From positions 1 to 34,941 of the IMG/VR virus record IMGVR_UViG_3300006071_000043: a stretch of 34,941 nt of DNA; one strand, given 5' to 3'. The notes beneath the pieces were generated by a model. The model saw nothing but the letters and a program-made list of their open reading frames with translations. It did no database searches and was not told the origin of the DNA. The stretch's first letter is position 1. Each line of letters begins with the position of its first letter. This stretch comes from a virus. Below, one piece after another: positions 8,501 through 17,831 of the stretch. Both the position numbers and the translations under genes were made by a program.

Positions 8501-10732
8501 GGTATGGGCATAGGCCTAATGCTAGGCGGAACCATGCTTGGTCAAACTATGTCAAGTAGCAGCAACTCTGCTATAAATACTCTAGGCTCTGGAGTTACAA
8601 TGGGTGCAAATGCCGCTGGTATTGCAATGATGACAGGCTTAGCTACAGCGGCTGGACCACTTGCTGTTATCGCAGCTAGTGTGGCGGGAGTTACAGTAGC
8701 TACCAAAGAACTTATTAAATATATGGATGAAGTAAAAGCACATAATGCTGCTATATCATCTTCATTTAAAGCAAATTCTGATGCTATATCCGCATATGGC
8801 GGTAGCATGATAAATGCTACACAAGCAACATACAATTTTAATACTGGAACAAAACAAACTGCACAAGCTCTTTCTCAAACCGCACAAGATGTTGCAAATA
8901 TTGCTAAATTAAAACCAACAGATTCTTTAAAGCAGATTGGTGATTTGTTGAAGGGCGGGACAGATGCAAAGGGCGTAATTGGCACTGTAGAACAGTATGC
9001 AGCAGCACAAGTAGCAAATGGAATGGATCCTTCTAAAGTTTCACAGATGGTTACAGATTTACTTACATATGCTGGACAAACACAGTATCTAAATGCCGCA
9101 TTAAAAGAAGTAACAAAAAATACTCAAGATGTCTCTACAGCCACCGAGACCTGGCTTAATAAATTAACAACAACAAATGGTTTTATTCCTGTTACTTCAA
9201 GTGATTATAGCATGTTAAATACTCAACAAAAAGCTTATGCAGATAGCTTGCTTTCAACTTCAAATGTTATTTCAAATAGTTCAACACCTATTTCTACTGT
9301 TATAGCTAAACTACAAGCAATGAATACTTCTACACAAAATACTGTAAGTGCTGTTAATGCTTTAGCTGCAGCTTTATCAGGAGTAAATGTTTCAGCAAGT
9401 CAAGCTGTATCGCAGATGGGAACATTGGGTGCATCTGTACCTCAAATTATGGAGGTATTAAGACTAAATAATTTAGGTGTTGATACTTCAGCAATAACAA
9501 ATGCTAAAACTAATAGTGGATTTGCTCAGGCTTTAGGAGAAGCAGTAACAAAAGATGTACAAACTACTGCTGCTTCAGAATATGATGCAGCATTATCTTC
9601 TGTTCAGTCTGCTCAAGCTGCAATAGCAAATAATAATGTACAACAAAGTGCAACGGCAGGTCTTTCAACAGCTCAGTCAAACTTGCTTACAAATGATAAA
9701 GCTAGAATAAAAGCACTTGATGCACAATTGACTTTAATGAAACAACAAACTCAGCAATTGCAAGCACAACAACAATATAATCTTTCTCAAGCTGATTTAG
9801 ATAATCAAATTAGAATGGCACAAGCTTCGGGTAATTTCTTGCAAGCAGCTCTTTTGCAGCAACAAAAAGCTGGAAATACAAATAAGTATAATCAAGATAC
9901 CCAACAACAATCTTTACAAGATCAAAAAGATAATTTAACCGCAGAAGTTGCTAATTTAGATCAATTAGTTGCAGATTTTAAAACTGTTGCTTCTAACTCT
10001 GCTCAAAACAAAACATTAACAGATGCTTTGTCTACAGCACAAACAAATTTAAAAAATATAGCTGGTAAAGATACGGGCAAAGGATTAGCAGATCAAATAA
10101 AAACAGCTTTGTCTGCAGTTGATTTAACGCAATTTTCTACACCTGGCGGAAAAGTTTTATATGTTTCTATTGCAAGTGCACCAACTAACACTGCAAATGG
10201 TGGAGGCAGTGGTTTACCTCAAGAAAAAATAGGAAGAGGAGCTAGGGGTGCAACCCAGTACGCCCCTTATGGATATGCATATGATAAAAAAACTAATTCT
10301 ATGGTTGCAATTGATCAGTATGGAAATCCAGCCACTCCTGAAGAAATAAAGCAATGGGCAACATCAGGGAAAGCATCGGGTGGCTTGCTGGTAGGACCAG
10401 GTACTGGAACTTCAGATTCAATTCTTGCAAGGTATGCAAATGGCGGGATGTTGAGAGTATCAGCTGGAGAATATATAACTAAAGCATCATCAGTTTCTAG
10501 ATATGGCACAGCATTTATGGATTCAATAAATCAAGGTACATTTAATCCTAAATTTGCAACAGCAGGTGCACCATCTATACCCGCAGCGTCTGGTACAATA
10601 GGGGGAGCTGTTTATAATATTACGGTAAATGCTCAAACAAGTGCAAATACTGATGAAATAGTAAAAGCAGTTACAGATAGTATAAAGAGAATAGATAGCA
10701 TGACATCAAGCAATAGAAGGATTAAGATATAA
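5552..10732 (+). CDS. Tape measure protein
   Basis: 1726 aa, the second-longest gene; TTG start with AGGGGGTGAG upstream. It sets tail length and is threaded through the tube. Residues about 190-450 match the TP901 tape-measure core (NVELTRLQRLYG, then a long Gln/Ala/Thr-rich helix set and FGKFQFARISALIDNFGK). Hydrophobic segments lie at about 529-570 (FFGFLVIGAALAGPLIMLTG) and 985-1055 (Gly/Ala-rich, GLATAAGPLAVIAASVAG), possibly membrane-active during DNA entry. Between them, about 650-930, is a less repetitive, probably globular region. Residues 1330-1480 are Gln-rich coiled coil. Near the end is the common GPGTGTSDS motif (about 1615) with ANGGMLRVSAGEYITKASS after it. The stop overlaps the next start as TAATG. 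Confidence 0.95.
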   Translation: MAKIELNIVALGDFSAVNAQIKSLQVQVDALNKGVAGVGLGPQLTKDLQAAQTAFKNTMLSTGQFTMQTVKMASETEKFGTALVAGKLKLSDYFNIITGKAGQATASMNALAESQVKLNNSVVIQNKQGFLDVYTPTAFNEVAQAEDLVTMKAMLMQKAIDGGSTALINFGKNTQWAGRQLTVGLTMPMVMFGAAAVKSFQQTNVELTRLQRLYGEGLTPPSQAQLNQISGQVLQLGTQIAQTMGIAQTETVKTAANFAAMGKQGQELLNITTQTERLSKLGGVDSQQATDAIVALQNVYKVSTNDLANAVNFLSDVQKQTTMSLTDMTTAIPKVGPIMEQLGGTYKDTAVMLLAMREAGIPAAQSANALKSAMASIIAPTSAAVKEFESFGINLNSIKSAGGPVQMIQALQASLQSLSPLVREQLIEKLFGKFQFARISALIDNFGKAGSQTVNALKVAGATSSQLADLANQEMKQATSSVSAQWTRALEGFKATLYPIGQKFVEMGSIILGVANKIGKAFSSLPSPLKGFFGFLVIGAALAGPLIMLTGLLSNFAGYILKGVGLVTKLANGGMSLKELLTPEIIASQKAAELFSNQIVNDVDAVDLLNQAIERLTVSLSEMSSAMSLGTGDIATKTAAVAATSANLANVNGVGEGGVTGPEGIFYRVQKEDYKYVSTPTGQALGITKPAIKLKPPTGFYGTNIDGLNTRLANSGVTGQEIITSMTSYTKEINNAVTKFKTSTSDYLDTIIKMKDQAGQGIVSEEEANNLKAEINNALQAELIALDEAGVKITDQNSPLFSVSDRIIRERAAATGNADMLTTWEQANTQYSAYPDYANRSGKTNPISLSVPGRNEAQIAAYKAEGEGNVFFHQGNDFFLKARAKIIEQAKSTYQAAANAINTVLGTTIGKDKSIEAAGVKTGESFITPMQATIEAGMPGLATASAEAITAETSVFSEAAGVAGDAAGLTFMERMKNKLTSNGGMGIGLMLGGTMLGQTMSSSSNSAINTLGSGVTMGANAAGIAMMTGLATAAGPLAVIAASVAGVTVATKELIKYMDEVKAHNAAISSSFKANSDAISAYGGSMINATQATYNFNTGTKQTAQALSQTAQDVANIAKLKPTDSLKQIGDLLKGGTDAKGVIGTVEQYAAAQVANGMDPSKVSQMVTDLLTYAGQTQYLNAALKEVTKNTQDVSTATETWLNKLTTTNGFIPVTSSDYSMLNTQQKAYADSLLSTSNVISNSSTPISTVIAKLQAMNTSTQNTVSAVNALAAALSGVNVSASQAVSQMGTLGASVPQIMEVLRLNNLGVDTSAITNAKTNSGFAQALGEAVTKDVQTTAASEYDAALSSVQSAQAAIANNNVQQSATAGLSTAQSNLLTNDKARIKALDAQLTLMKQQTQQLQAQQQYNLSQADLDNQIRMAQASGNFLQAALLQQQKAGNTNKYNQDTQQQSLQDQKDNLTAEVANLDQLVADFKTVASNSAQNKTLTDALSTAQTNLKNIAGKDTGKGLADQIKTALSAVDLTQFSTPGGKVLYVSIASAPTNTANGGGSGLPQEKIGRGARGATQYAPYGYAYDKKTNSMVAIDQYGNPATPEEIKQWATSGKASGGLLVGPGTGTSDSILARYANGGMLRVSAGEYITKASSVSRYGTAFMDSINQGTFNPKFATAGAPSIPAASGTIGGAVYNITVNAQTSANTDEIVKAVTDSIKRIDSMTSSNRRIKI

Positions 10733-11271
10733 TGAGTAACTATCCTAATGGAAATTATTCCATACCTATCGGTGTTCAAGTATCTATAGATTATGATCCT
10801 GTTGCTCAAACTGGAACTTGGTATAAGCTTTCTGACCATAACCGCCAGCCTATTGGTATCACATATTCTCTTGTTGAACAAGCAGACAGAATGGCAAATG
10901 GCACACTTCGCAAGTATGTTGTAGCTAGAAAATTTGTTATAACTACTGACTGGAGAGACTTTCCAACACTTGACTCTAATCTTGTTGACTATAATCCATC
11001 AAATCCTACAAATACAGCTCATGCCGCAGCATGGATTAAAGCATTCTATGAAATTAATGCATTCCAACCAGTTTATGTAAAGCTTATGTATGCACAAGAA
11101 CCAGCAAGTTTATCTACTATACCCGCACTTCCAGCAAGTTCTTATACAGATTCAGCAAATACGGCGGGACAAATTTATCATGCATACATGACTACGTTTA
11201 CATATGATGTTTTAAAGAGAAGACAAGGTTACGATTACGTAAATCTTAAAATAGAATTTACGGAGATATAA
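10732..11271 (+). CDS. Distal-tail-like minor tail protein
   Basis: 179 aa, coupled to the tape measure gene by a TAATG overlap with AAGGA upstream. In this position siphophages encode the distal tail protein that joins tube to tip. The sequence is mostly beta with Tyr-rich strands: VQVSIDYDPVAQTGTWYKLSDH, KYVVARKFVITTDWRDFP, then YVKLMYAQE and a closing VLKRRQGYDYVNLKIEFTEI strand pair. The TGTWYKLSDH and final 'F.YdV.kR...yd.vnl.i.ftEI' pattern recur in actinophage tail genes placed after the tape measure. I cannot see a galactose-binding or ADP motif. Function is inferred from order. Confidence 0.62.
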   Translation: MSNYPNGNYSIPIGVQVSIDYDPVAQTGTWYKLSDHNRQPIGITYSLVEQADRMANGTLRKYVVARKFVITTDWRDFPTLDSNLVDYNPSNPTNTAHAAAWIKAFYEINAFQPVYVKLMYAQEPASLSTIPALPASSYTDSANTAGQIYHAYMTTFTYDVLKRRQGYDYVNLKIEFTEI

Positions 11272-14200
11272 TGCTAGGTACGCAATCTGTAAAAAATTAT
11301 TTTGAAAATAATACTACAGCAACTCTTCCATTAATTTCCGCAGAGTGGAATTACAATTTAGTTTATAATACATATGTAAGTTTTAGCGGTACAGGTCAAA
11401 ATATTGCACCTTCACTTTCAAGTACGGCGGGATGGAATACATATTCCAACCCTAAGCTTACATTAAATAAAACAACAGATGGATATAGTACAAGTGCTTT
11501 TACAGACTTATCATCAATTCAGTTTGGCGTTAATGTAACAACTGTAGAAAATACTTCAGATGTAACAAACTTTCAAGCAAAAGCTTCGCTTAATATTGCA
11601 TTACCAAAATCTGCTGCAAACTGCTACAAAGTTGTTTTCTATGCAAGATCATTAACAACAGATACCATTAATCTTTCAACAAATATATCAGCAACTTCAA
11701 GCAATCTTAATGCTACAAGTTTTGCTAGTATTGACAACTTTACTTGGCAAAAAGTTACAGCAATAGCGGGAGTTAGACCAACAGATAATCCGTACAATAA
11801 CTTTGATTTAACTTTAGATTTTACAAATACAACTCTTAGCTCCAATGGCATATGGGGATTAGAAATATGTCATCTAGAAATATATCAGATTACATATTTT
11901 GATTATTGCTATGGCAACTTGTGGCCTACAGATAGTATATTTACTTATTTCCGACCAGGTGAGAGTTATGTAACATCTGGCAATGCTTCAATATCAAATG
12001 TTACAAGACAAGTGACTAAAATGCCAGGAGATTACAATACTCCATTCCCGTCACAATGGACAAATGATATGCCATGTAGTCCAATAGTATACTCTCCAAA
12101 AACTTTGTTTTCTGCAAACTCAAATCCTTTGTATAAAAATGGTTTATTATCAACACTTTCTAAATACAATTATTTTGTTTCAGAGGTTCCAAACGGAGCA
12201 ACTTCGGTAGGTGCTGCTTATGAAGAAATACTTAAATCAAATAAAATCATTATTAAGTTTAACTTATCTCAATCAATACCAGATAACTTTACTGTAAGCC
12301 TTTATAACGGTTCTACGTCTGTTTCCACGACTACGTTTGATTCGTCTGCTATACAGGCTTCAGGGCTCTGTGAGCTGTATTGGAGCGGCTCAGCATGGAC
12401 CACAACCAAATGGACATGGGCTCCAGATGCTACGTCTCAGATGCCTACTATTAATTCGGCGGGGCAGATAAGTAAATACCAATCCTTTAATAAAATAGTA
12501 GTAACACAGACTAGTTCAACCCCTATATCTAATTATCAGACTATGACATATAATGCTTCAAATTCAGCAACCGTATTGTCAGAATTTAAGAGAATGCAAG
12601 TTGTTGAAATATCTCCAAGACTTGAGCTTGATCTGTCTGCATTTATTGTTGAATATGACATTCAAAAAACTTTTGATGCAAAAAATACTCCTCTTCCAAT
12701 TTCATCTATGTCTGCAAATACAGCTACTATACACCTTAGTAATATACCATTGTCTGGTACTAATAATTATCCATTATCAATATTTTCAACTAATGCTAAT
12801 GATGCAAATTACACAACTCCTTTAAAAAATCTTATTGTAAAAAACGTTAAATTTTATGTAAACTATTATATTCCCGATACAACTGTAGACACACAGGCAA
12901 ATAGAATTATCCCAGGTGGAGTATTTTATGTTGATACCTGGGACAATACAGATCTTAAAGTTGCTAAAGCAAACTGTCTAGATGTTGTAAAATTCTTACA
13001 AACTATTTCTGTTAATGATTATGTTTCTCATGAACAAGGACTTGTAAATATATTTACAAACATTATGGACTCCTCTGGATTTACAGATTATAATCTTGAT
13101 GAATTGACTTCTGTTTTAACAGATAACAACCAGGTTCTTACCGCTGGTTATTTTTATGCAGATTCTGCAAACAAAACAATATATGATGTTCTGCATGAAG
13201 CATTCATGGCTTACCAAGTGGGTTCTTACATTGATGAATTTGGTGTTTTAAGATTTAAAAATCTAAAAAATATTATTTCAAGTAATATTTCAGTACATTC
13301 AATTACAGATAGCAGTATTGTAGTTGATACTTATAATGAAACCATTAAATCTAAACCAGGTAAATTAAGAATGCTTTACCGAGAGCCACAGAGAAAGATG
13401 AGCGTTTGGACCAGTTCTTTGGCCTTGCAAAATTCAAATACAACAATTTTAAGTCAAGCTCCAGATGTTGTATGGAAACAGGACACCGAAGATTTAGTTC
13501 CATTTAATTATCTTATTGAACCAATAACAAGTTTTTCTCAAAATTATTACAGAGTAGATCCTAATAGTTTAAGCGATCCTTTCTATACCACAGTTTTTGA
13601 CCATGATTCTTATGCCATTATAGAGGGCGAAATAATTTCTACTGGCGATAAAGAATGGTCTATAGTTAGTGATAATGGTGTTCCAACATTCATCCATATT
13701 GCTAGCCAAGCTGATTACAATAATAAACTTGCTCAATTTACAAATGCACAAGGTTCAGCTAATATAACACAATCACCTACAGGTAGATTTGTGAATGTAA
13801 AAAGAGGTTTGTTTGGAACCGCCGCAACCACGCATTATCCATTAACTAAAGATGTATCTTCAAAAATGCAGTGTTACACATATGCAGCGGGCACATCAAC
13901 ATTTTCTTTAACTCAACCATTTTCAATATCTTCTTCTACAGGATTAATTCAAGTACCAATATTTTCATCAGGAGCAACTGCTGTTATGTTGCCAACAAAT
14001 CAATCCGATCAAGGTTATTATACATATTCTACAAAATTAAGGTTTCCTAACGTCATCCCTGGTAACTATATCTCAGCTGGAATCCAAATGGGCATAAGCT
14101 CTTCTTTAGGTAATTCAAACGCTTTCTTTGTAGAAATTAAAGCTGTAGAAGGTAAAACTAATAAATACTTATTAAATTATGGAGTGGGTGGGGTTGCATC

Positions 14201-17051
14201 TGGCACAGTTGATATAACTAATATATTAAATGCAGATTTTAATAACGAACCAGTACTACCTTTATATGCTGTTAAAGAAAAAGGATTAATTAGTCTAAAA
14301 TTAACAGAGGGTGCAGTACCAAGAAAAGACTCAAATAATAACTATGTCTATCAAACAATTACTGCCCCAGACGGAACAACATATAAAGATTTTGTTTATG
14401 ATAACCATATTGTTATTTATATAAATAATCATAGAATAAATACATATTTAAGTTCTGATATTTTGGCTCAGGTGGGTACTAAATTTGGAGTGTATGCCCA
14501 CGGAGACGGTTCTGCTTCTTCTACTGTAGAATTTGCCGAGATATATGCTTGCGAAACTGCTCTTGATGACAAGATTAGTTATCATTTTCAGTCTTTTAAT
14601 TTTCTTGATAATCTTGTTGCTAATAAAAGAATTATTGAAAAATTCTGCATGATTCAAGCACAGCCACAAATTATTGGACTTAATCTTTATGATGTTCAGT
14701 TAAGCACCACTCCTTCATCAGGCGTAGAGCCATTAAAGGTTATGTATAATCTTTATTATACAGATCCTAATGCAGTACTTAACCCTAATAATACAAGTAA
14801 CTCAACGTCTAACTGGATATCTGTTTATGATGACGCTATACAATATTCATCAATTGCCAGCACTGGCTTCAGAGCAAAATTTGCATTAGTTAATAATTCG
14901 CCCTATTCAGTTTGGACAAAAACTGGAACAGAGGATAAGCAAGCTGTATCTGCACAGTTTGCATTGTTTTCAAGAAATATGATTGTTTTAACAGATCAAC
15001 AAACCATTGAAAGAATACTAAACCCACAAAACATCAACGAAGTAATTGAACTACAGTCTGACTGGGTGCAATCTAAAAATTCTGCAGAATCAATATTAAA
15101 GGTTTTATCAGATGCTACAGATGCATTTAGTAAAGACATACAGATTACAGTATTCGGTGATCCATTAATTCAAGTCGGCGATGTTGTTTCTTTAACTTAT
15201 TCATTAAAAAATATGGTTAATTTGAACTTTTTTGTACAGAGTGTTACTCAAACATTTAAACAAGGTCTTGTAACTGAGCTTATATTAAATCAAATAACTT
15301 ATAATGGAACAGGAGTAGATTCAAAACCTACAAGATTCCCTTACCCTACAGCAATAAATTCAAACACATCTGCAAAAATTTCTTTGTCACCAGCATTTGG
15401 CTCCGTAACGGGCGGAGATGTTATCACAATAACTGGTGGTAGTGGGTTTACTTCAAGTTCTTTACCCACAGTATTTTTTGGAACACAACAGGCTTATAAC
15501 GTTACTTATGTAAATCCAACAACTGTTACCGTTCAAACCCCACCTCATGCGGCGGGAGCTGTAAATATCACCCTGGCTTTTGGTAGCACAATATATACTA
15601 CAGCAAATTATTATGGGTATACCTATAAAGCAGTAGCACCAACAGTTGGAGCTATCATTGATTTATATTTACAAAGCAGTTATTATGACCCAACTAATAA
15701 AAATCAAGATGTTTATTTGAACTGGACTCAACCAACTAATAGTAATTTGTTTGATTATACATTAACTGGGGGAGCGACTCAACGTCCAGATAACAGAAGC
15801 GGAGTCAATTTAACATACCCAGATCCAAGCTCTGTTTATAAACTGGCATTCTCTGGTGCGGGGATAACTGGCGACCCACTAACAATTAATGGCGGCGGTT
15901 TGGAAAACGGTCAAACATATACAGTAACAGTAACACCAAAAAATTCAACAAATGGTGTAGTAACTTCTGGTAAAGCTATGACATTTAATTTTGTAGCTGG
16001 TAATATTACAGCTACCCCAAATGTTCCAGCAATACCAGTACTAACAACAAATTATGTTCCATATACTACTAATTCTGATGGAACAATAACAATGACTTTA
16101 ACAATCATTCCAGACTCTAGTGGAAACCCGCCTACTTCATATAAAATTCAAGTAAACCCAGATCAAGCAGGTACTCCAAATACTACTGCAATATTTACAC
16201 CTCAAGTCTCTCAATTAACTAAAGATGGCTCAGGTAACTATGTGTATGTTATCGGTAGTGAAGTTAGCAATACTAAATTTGCGGCTGGACAACAATATGC
16301 TGTAAACATATATGCATTAAACTCTGCAGGTCAAAGTGACATTAGCCCTTATACAACGGCGGCCGTTACTCAAAGCAATGCTCCAACACCAACAAATGTT
16401 TCAGTAACTCCAGGAAGTAATATAACTGTAAATTGGACAGGTAACTCAGCATTTAATTCTTATCTTGTAAATTATACTGGTTCTGTAACGGGACCAGCCG
16501 TAGGAGAACCACCATTTACCACAACAGACAATATAAACTTTACAGATACTACTTATCAGGGTCTTTTTAAACCAGGAGAGATTGTTGAAATAAGTGTTCA
16601 GCCGTTCTTGGCGGGACTTGGAAGTATTCCTGGTAATCAATCAGCTACAATATCCTATACAATCCCAACTCAAACAACCAACTCGGGAGGATCAACTTAT
16701 ATTAACCCAACTCCAGATATAGAATTCCCTTATGCAGAAAATTATCATGAAGACTCAACAGGCAAAACAGTACACGCAACTGGTGGTTCTTTCTGGTGGT
16801 TTGGTGCTGATCCAGCGGGAGATTTTAATAGCTACACTTGGCAATGGGAATTAAGAAGAGGCTCAAGTTCAAGCGGAACATTATTGTCTAGCAATAGTTT
16901 ATCATCCCCAAATGGCGGAAGTGGTAGATATTATATCGTTCAAACAAGCAACACTGGGCAGCTTTATTTTAGAATAAGACAAGTTGTCATTGGTAAAGAT
17001 GGCAATACATATAACGGTGCGTGGGAAAGTGCCACGGGTACATTTACCTAA
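11271..17051 (+). CDS. Giant tail tip / receptor-binding protein, multidomain
   Basis: 1926 aa, TAATG-coupled start. N-terminal third (to about 520) has jelly-roll-like beta stretches; about 530-800 looks like a tail hub (DSSGFTDYNLDELTS, then FMAYQVGSYIDEFGVLRF), the part shared by actinophage tip proteins. About 875-1095 resembles a concanavalin/LamG-type lectin (KLRFPNVIPGNYISAGIQ through KFGVYAHGDG). About 1370-1455 is an IPT/TIG domain (SLSPAFGSVTGGDVITITG, later TVTVQTPPHAAG). From about 1455 to 1800 follow three fibronectin-III-like units with the usual SYKIQVNPD and YAVNIYALNSAGQS strands. The last 110 residues are a Trp-rich beta domain (WWFGADPAGDF, WQWELRRG). Domain limits are by eye. 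The whole chain probably forms the tip and host-contact fibre. Confidence 0.82.
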   Translation: MLGTQSVKNYFENNTTATLPLISAEWNYNLVYNTYVSFSGTGQNIAPSLSSTAGWNTYSNPKLTLNKTTDGYSTSAFTDLSSIQFGVNVTTVENTSDVTNFQAKASLNIALPKSAANCYKVVFYARSLTTDTINLSTNISATSSNLNATSFASIDNFTWQKVTAIAGVRPTDNPYNNFDLTLDFTNTTLSSNGIWGLEICHLEIYQITYFDYCYGNLWPTDSIFTYFRPGESYVTSGNASISNVTRQVTKMPGDYNTPFPSQWTNDMPCSPIVYSPKTLFSANSNPLYKNGLLSTLSKYNYFVSEVPNGATSVGAAYEEILKSNKIIIKFNLSQSIPDNFTVSLYNGSTSVSTTTFDSSAIQASGLCELYWSGSAWTTTKWTWAPDATSQMPTINSAGQISKYQSFNKIVVTQTSSTPISNYQTMTYNASNSATVLSEFKRMQVVEISPRLELDLSAFIVEYDIQKTFDAKNTPLPISSMSANTATIHLSNIPLSGTNNYPLSIFSTNANDANYTTPLKNLIVKNVKFYVNYYIPDTTVDTQANRIIPGGVFYVDTWDNTDLKVAKANCLDVVKFLQTISVNDYVSHEQGLVNIFTNIMDSSGFTDYNLDELTSVLTDNNQVLTAGYFYADSANKTIYDVLHEAFMAYQVGSYIDEFGVLRFKNLKNIISSNISVHSITDSSIVVDTYNETIKSKPGKLRMLYREPQRKMSVWTSSLALQNSNTTILSQAPDVVWKQDTEDLVPFNYLIEPITSFSQNYYRVDPNSLSDPFYTTVFDHDSYAIIEGEIISTGDKEWSIVSDNGVPTFIHIASQADYNNKLAQFTNAQGSANITQSPTGRFVNVKRGLFGTAATTHYPLTKDVSSKMQCYTYAAGTSTFSLTQPFSISSSTGLIQVPIFSSGATAVMLPTNQSDQGYYTYSTKLRFPNVIPGNYISAGIQMGISSSLGNSNAFFVEIKAVEGKTNKYLLNYGVGGVASGTVDITNILNADFNNEPVLPLYAVKEKGLISLKLTEGAVPRKDSNNNYVYQTITAPDGTTYKDFVYDNHIVIYINNHRINTYLSSDILAQVGTKFGVYAHGDGSASSTVEFAEIYACETALDDKISYHFQSFNFLDNLVANKRIIEKFCMIQAQPQIIGLNLYDVQLSTTPSSGVEPLKVMYNLYYTDPNAVLNPNNTSNSTSNWISVYDDAIQYSSIASTGFRAKFALVNNSPYSVWTKTGTEDKQAVSAQFALFSRNMIVLTDQQTIERILNPQNINEVIELQSDWVQSKNSAESILKVLSDATDAFSKDIQITVFGDPLIQVGDVVSLTYSLKNMVNLNFFVQSVTQTFKQGLVTELILNQITYNGTGVDSKPTRFPYPTAINSNTSAKISLSPAFGSVTGGDVITITGGSGFTSSSLPTVFFGTQQAYNVTYVNPTTVTVQTPPHAAGAVNITLAFGSTIYTTANYYGYTYKAVAPTVGAIIDLYLQSSYYDPTNKNQDVYLNWTQPTNSNLFDYTLTGGATQRPDNRSGVNLTYPDPSSVYKLAFSGAGITGDPLTINGGGLENGQTYTVTVTPKNSTNGVVTSGKAMTFNFVAGNITATPNVPAIPVLTTNYVPYTTNSDGTITMTLTIIPDSSGNPPTSYKIQVNPDQAGTPNTTAIFTPQVSQLTKDGSGNYVYVIGSEVSNTKFAAGQQYAVNIYALNSAGQSDISPYTTAAVTQSNAPTPTNVSVTPGSNITVNWTGNSAFNSYLVNYTGSVTGPAVGEPPFTTTDNINFTDTTYQGLFKPGEIVEISVQPFLAGLGSIPGNQSATISYTIPTQTTNSGGSTYINPTPDIEFPYAENYHEDSTGKTVHATGGSFWWFGADPAGDFNSYTWQWELRRGSSSSGTLLSSNSLSSPNGGSGRYYIVQTSNTGQLYFRIRQVVIGKDGNTYNGAWESATGTFT

Positions 17052-17064
17052 AATAAGCTTAAAA

Positions 17065-17073
17065 TGATATAAT
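17065..17073 (+). promoter_or_regulatory. Extended -10 promoter TGATATAAT
   Basis: Perfect TATAAT (17068-17073) with TG upstream in the 46-base gap after the tail tip gene. Predicted transcription start near 17080; the AAAGGAG ribosome site follows at 17084-17090. Almost the same sequence as the site at 794. Confidence 0.72.
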
Positions 17074-17097
17074 TGGTATTGTTAAAGGAGTTAGTTA

Positions 17098-17823
17098 GTG
17101 AATACTACAGAAAATAACAAATACATATATCCGTTGACCCCTGGGGCCAGAGGTAAATTTGTTATTGCTAAAAGTGATCCAAATAACACCCCATTGGGCA
17201 GAGCAAAATTAGAAGCTTTATATGGGGCAGGAAATGTAATAGTAGTTCCAGATTCACAGTTTCTTAGCTATGTTGGTTCAGATTTAGATTTGGTATCCCT
17301 GTATGCTTCTGAAAATTTTAGCCCGCTATCAGTAGCAACAGGCTCGGGCGGTAATTCTGGTGTAACACCCGCAGCTGGCCCAGTTAATATAGGTTTGCCA
17401 GCTCCAACAAATTTAAAACTTGGTTCTTCACAAACAGTTTTGGGAACAAATGGAACTAATACAATTTCAATACCAGTATTTTTTAATACTGTAACAGGTG
17501 CAGATGGATATGAAATTACTTATACATCTAATAATACTTATTCCACGGCAACTATAACAGGAGTAAGTACTTCTGGTTCAGGATTGGGATTGATCTCAGT
17601 GTCTTGGAATGCATTGTCTAGTGCAAGCAACTATACGCTTACTGTAACGAATGTATCAAATAATCAATATTCTTCTGTGCTAGTAACTCCAACATCTGGT
17701 TCATCAGTTGTTTCTAGTTCTATGTCTGTACCCACAGGATATTCATATACTGCTACTATTACACCATATAATTCAAACGGTTATGCTGGCACAGCATATA
17801 CAACAACACAGATTGCTGCATAA
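17098..17823 (+). CDS. Tail protein with fibronectin-III-like repeats
   Basis: 241 aa, GTG start 7 bases after AAAGGAG. Residues 1-85 form a compact domain (YIYPLTPGARGKFVIAKSD, LEALYGAGNVIVVPDSQFL) that I do not recognise. A Gly/Ser/Pro linker (about 85-105) leads into Ser/Thr-rich beta sheets with Fn3 character (GADGYEITYTSN, ISVSWNALSSASNYTLTVTN, YTATITPYNSNGYAG). This is typical of accessory tail or fibre subunits placed after the tip protein. It begins a new transcription unit of tail decorations and is followed 8 bases later by the next gene. Exact partner is unknown. Confidence 0.68.
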   Translation: MNTTENNKYIYPLTPGARGKFVIAKSDPNNTPLGRAKLEALYGAGNVIVVPDSQFLSYVGSDLDLVSLYASENFSPLSVATGSGGNSGVTPAAGPVNIGLPAPTNLKLGSSQTVLGTNGTNTISIPVFFNTVTGADGYEITYTSNNTYSTATITGVSTSGSGLGLISVSWNALSSASNYTLTVTNVSNNQYSSVLVTPTSGSSVVSSSMSVPTGYSYTATITPYNSNGYAGTAYTTTQIAA

Positions 17824-17831
17824 GGAGAATA

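Noticed and set aside
12553-12825. Open + frame inside the tail tip gene
   Set aside because: Leu/Gln-rich shadow of a real domain with no ribosome site.
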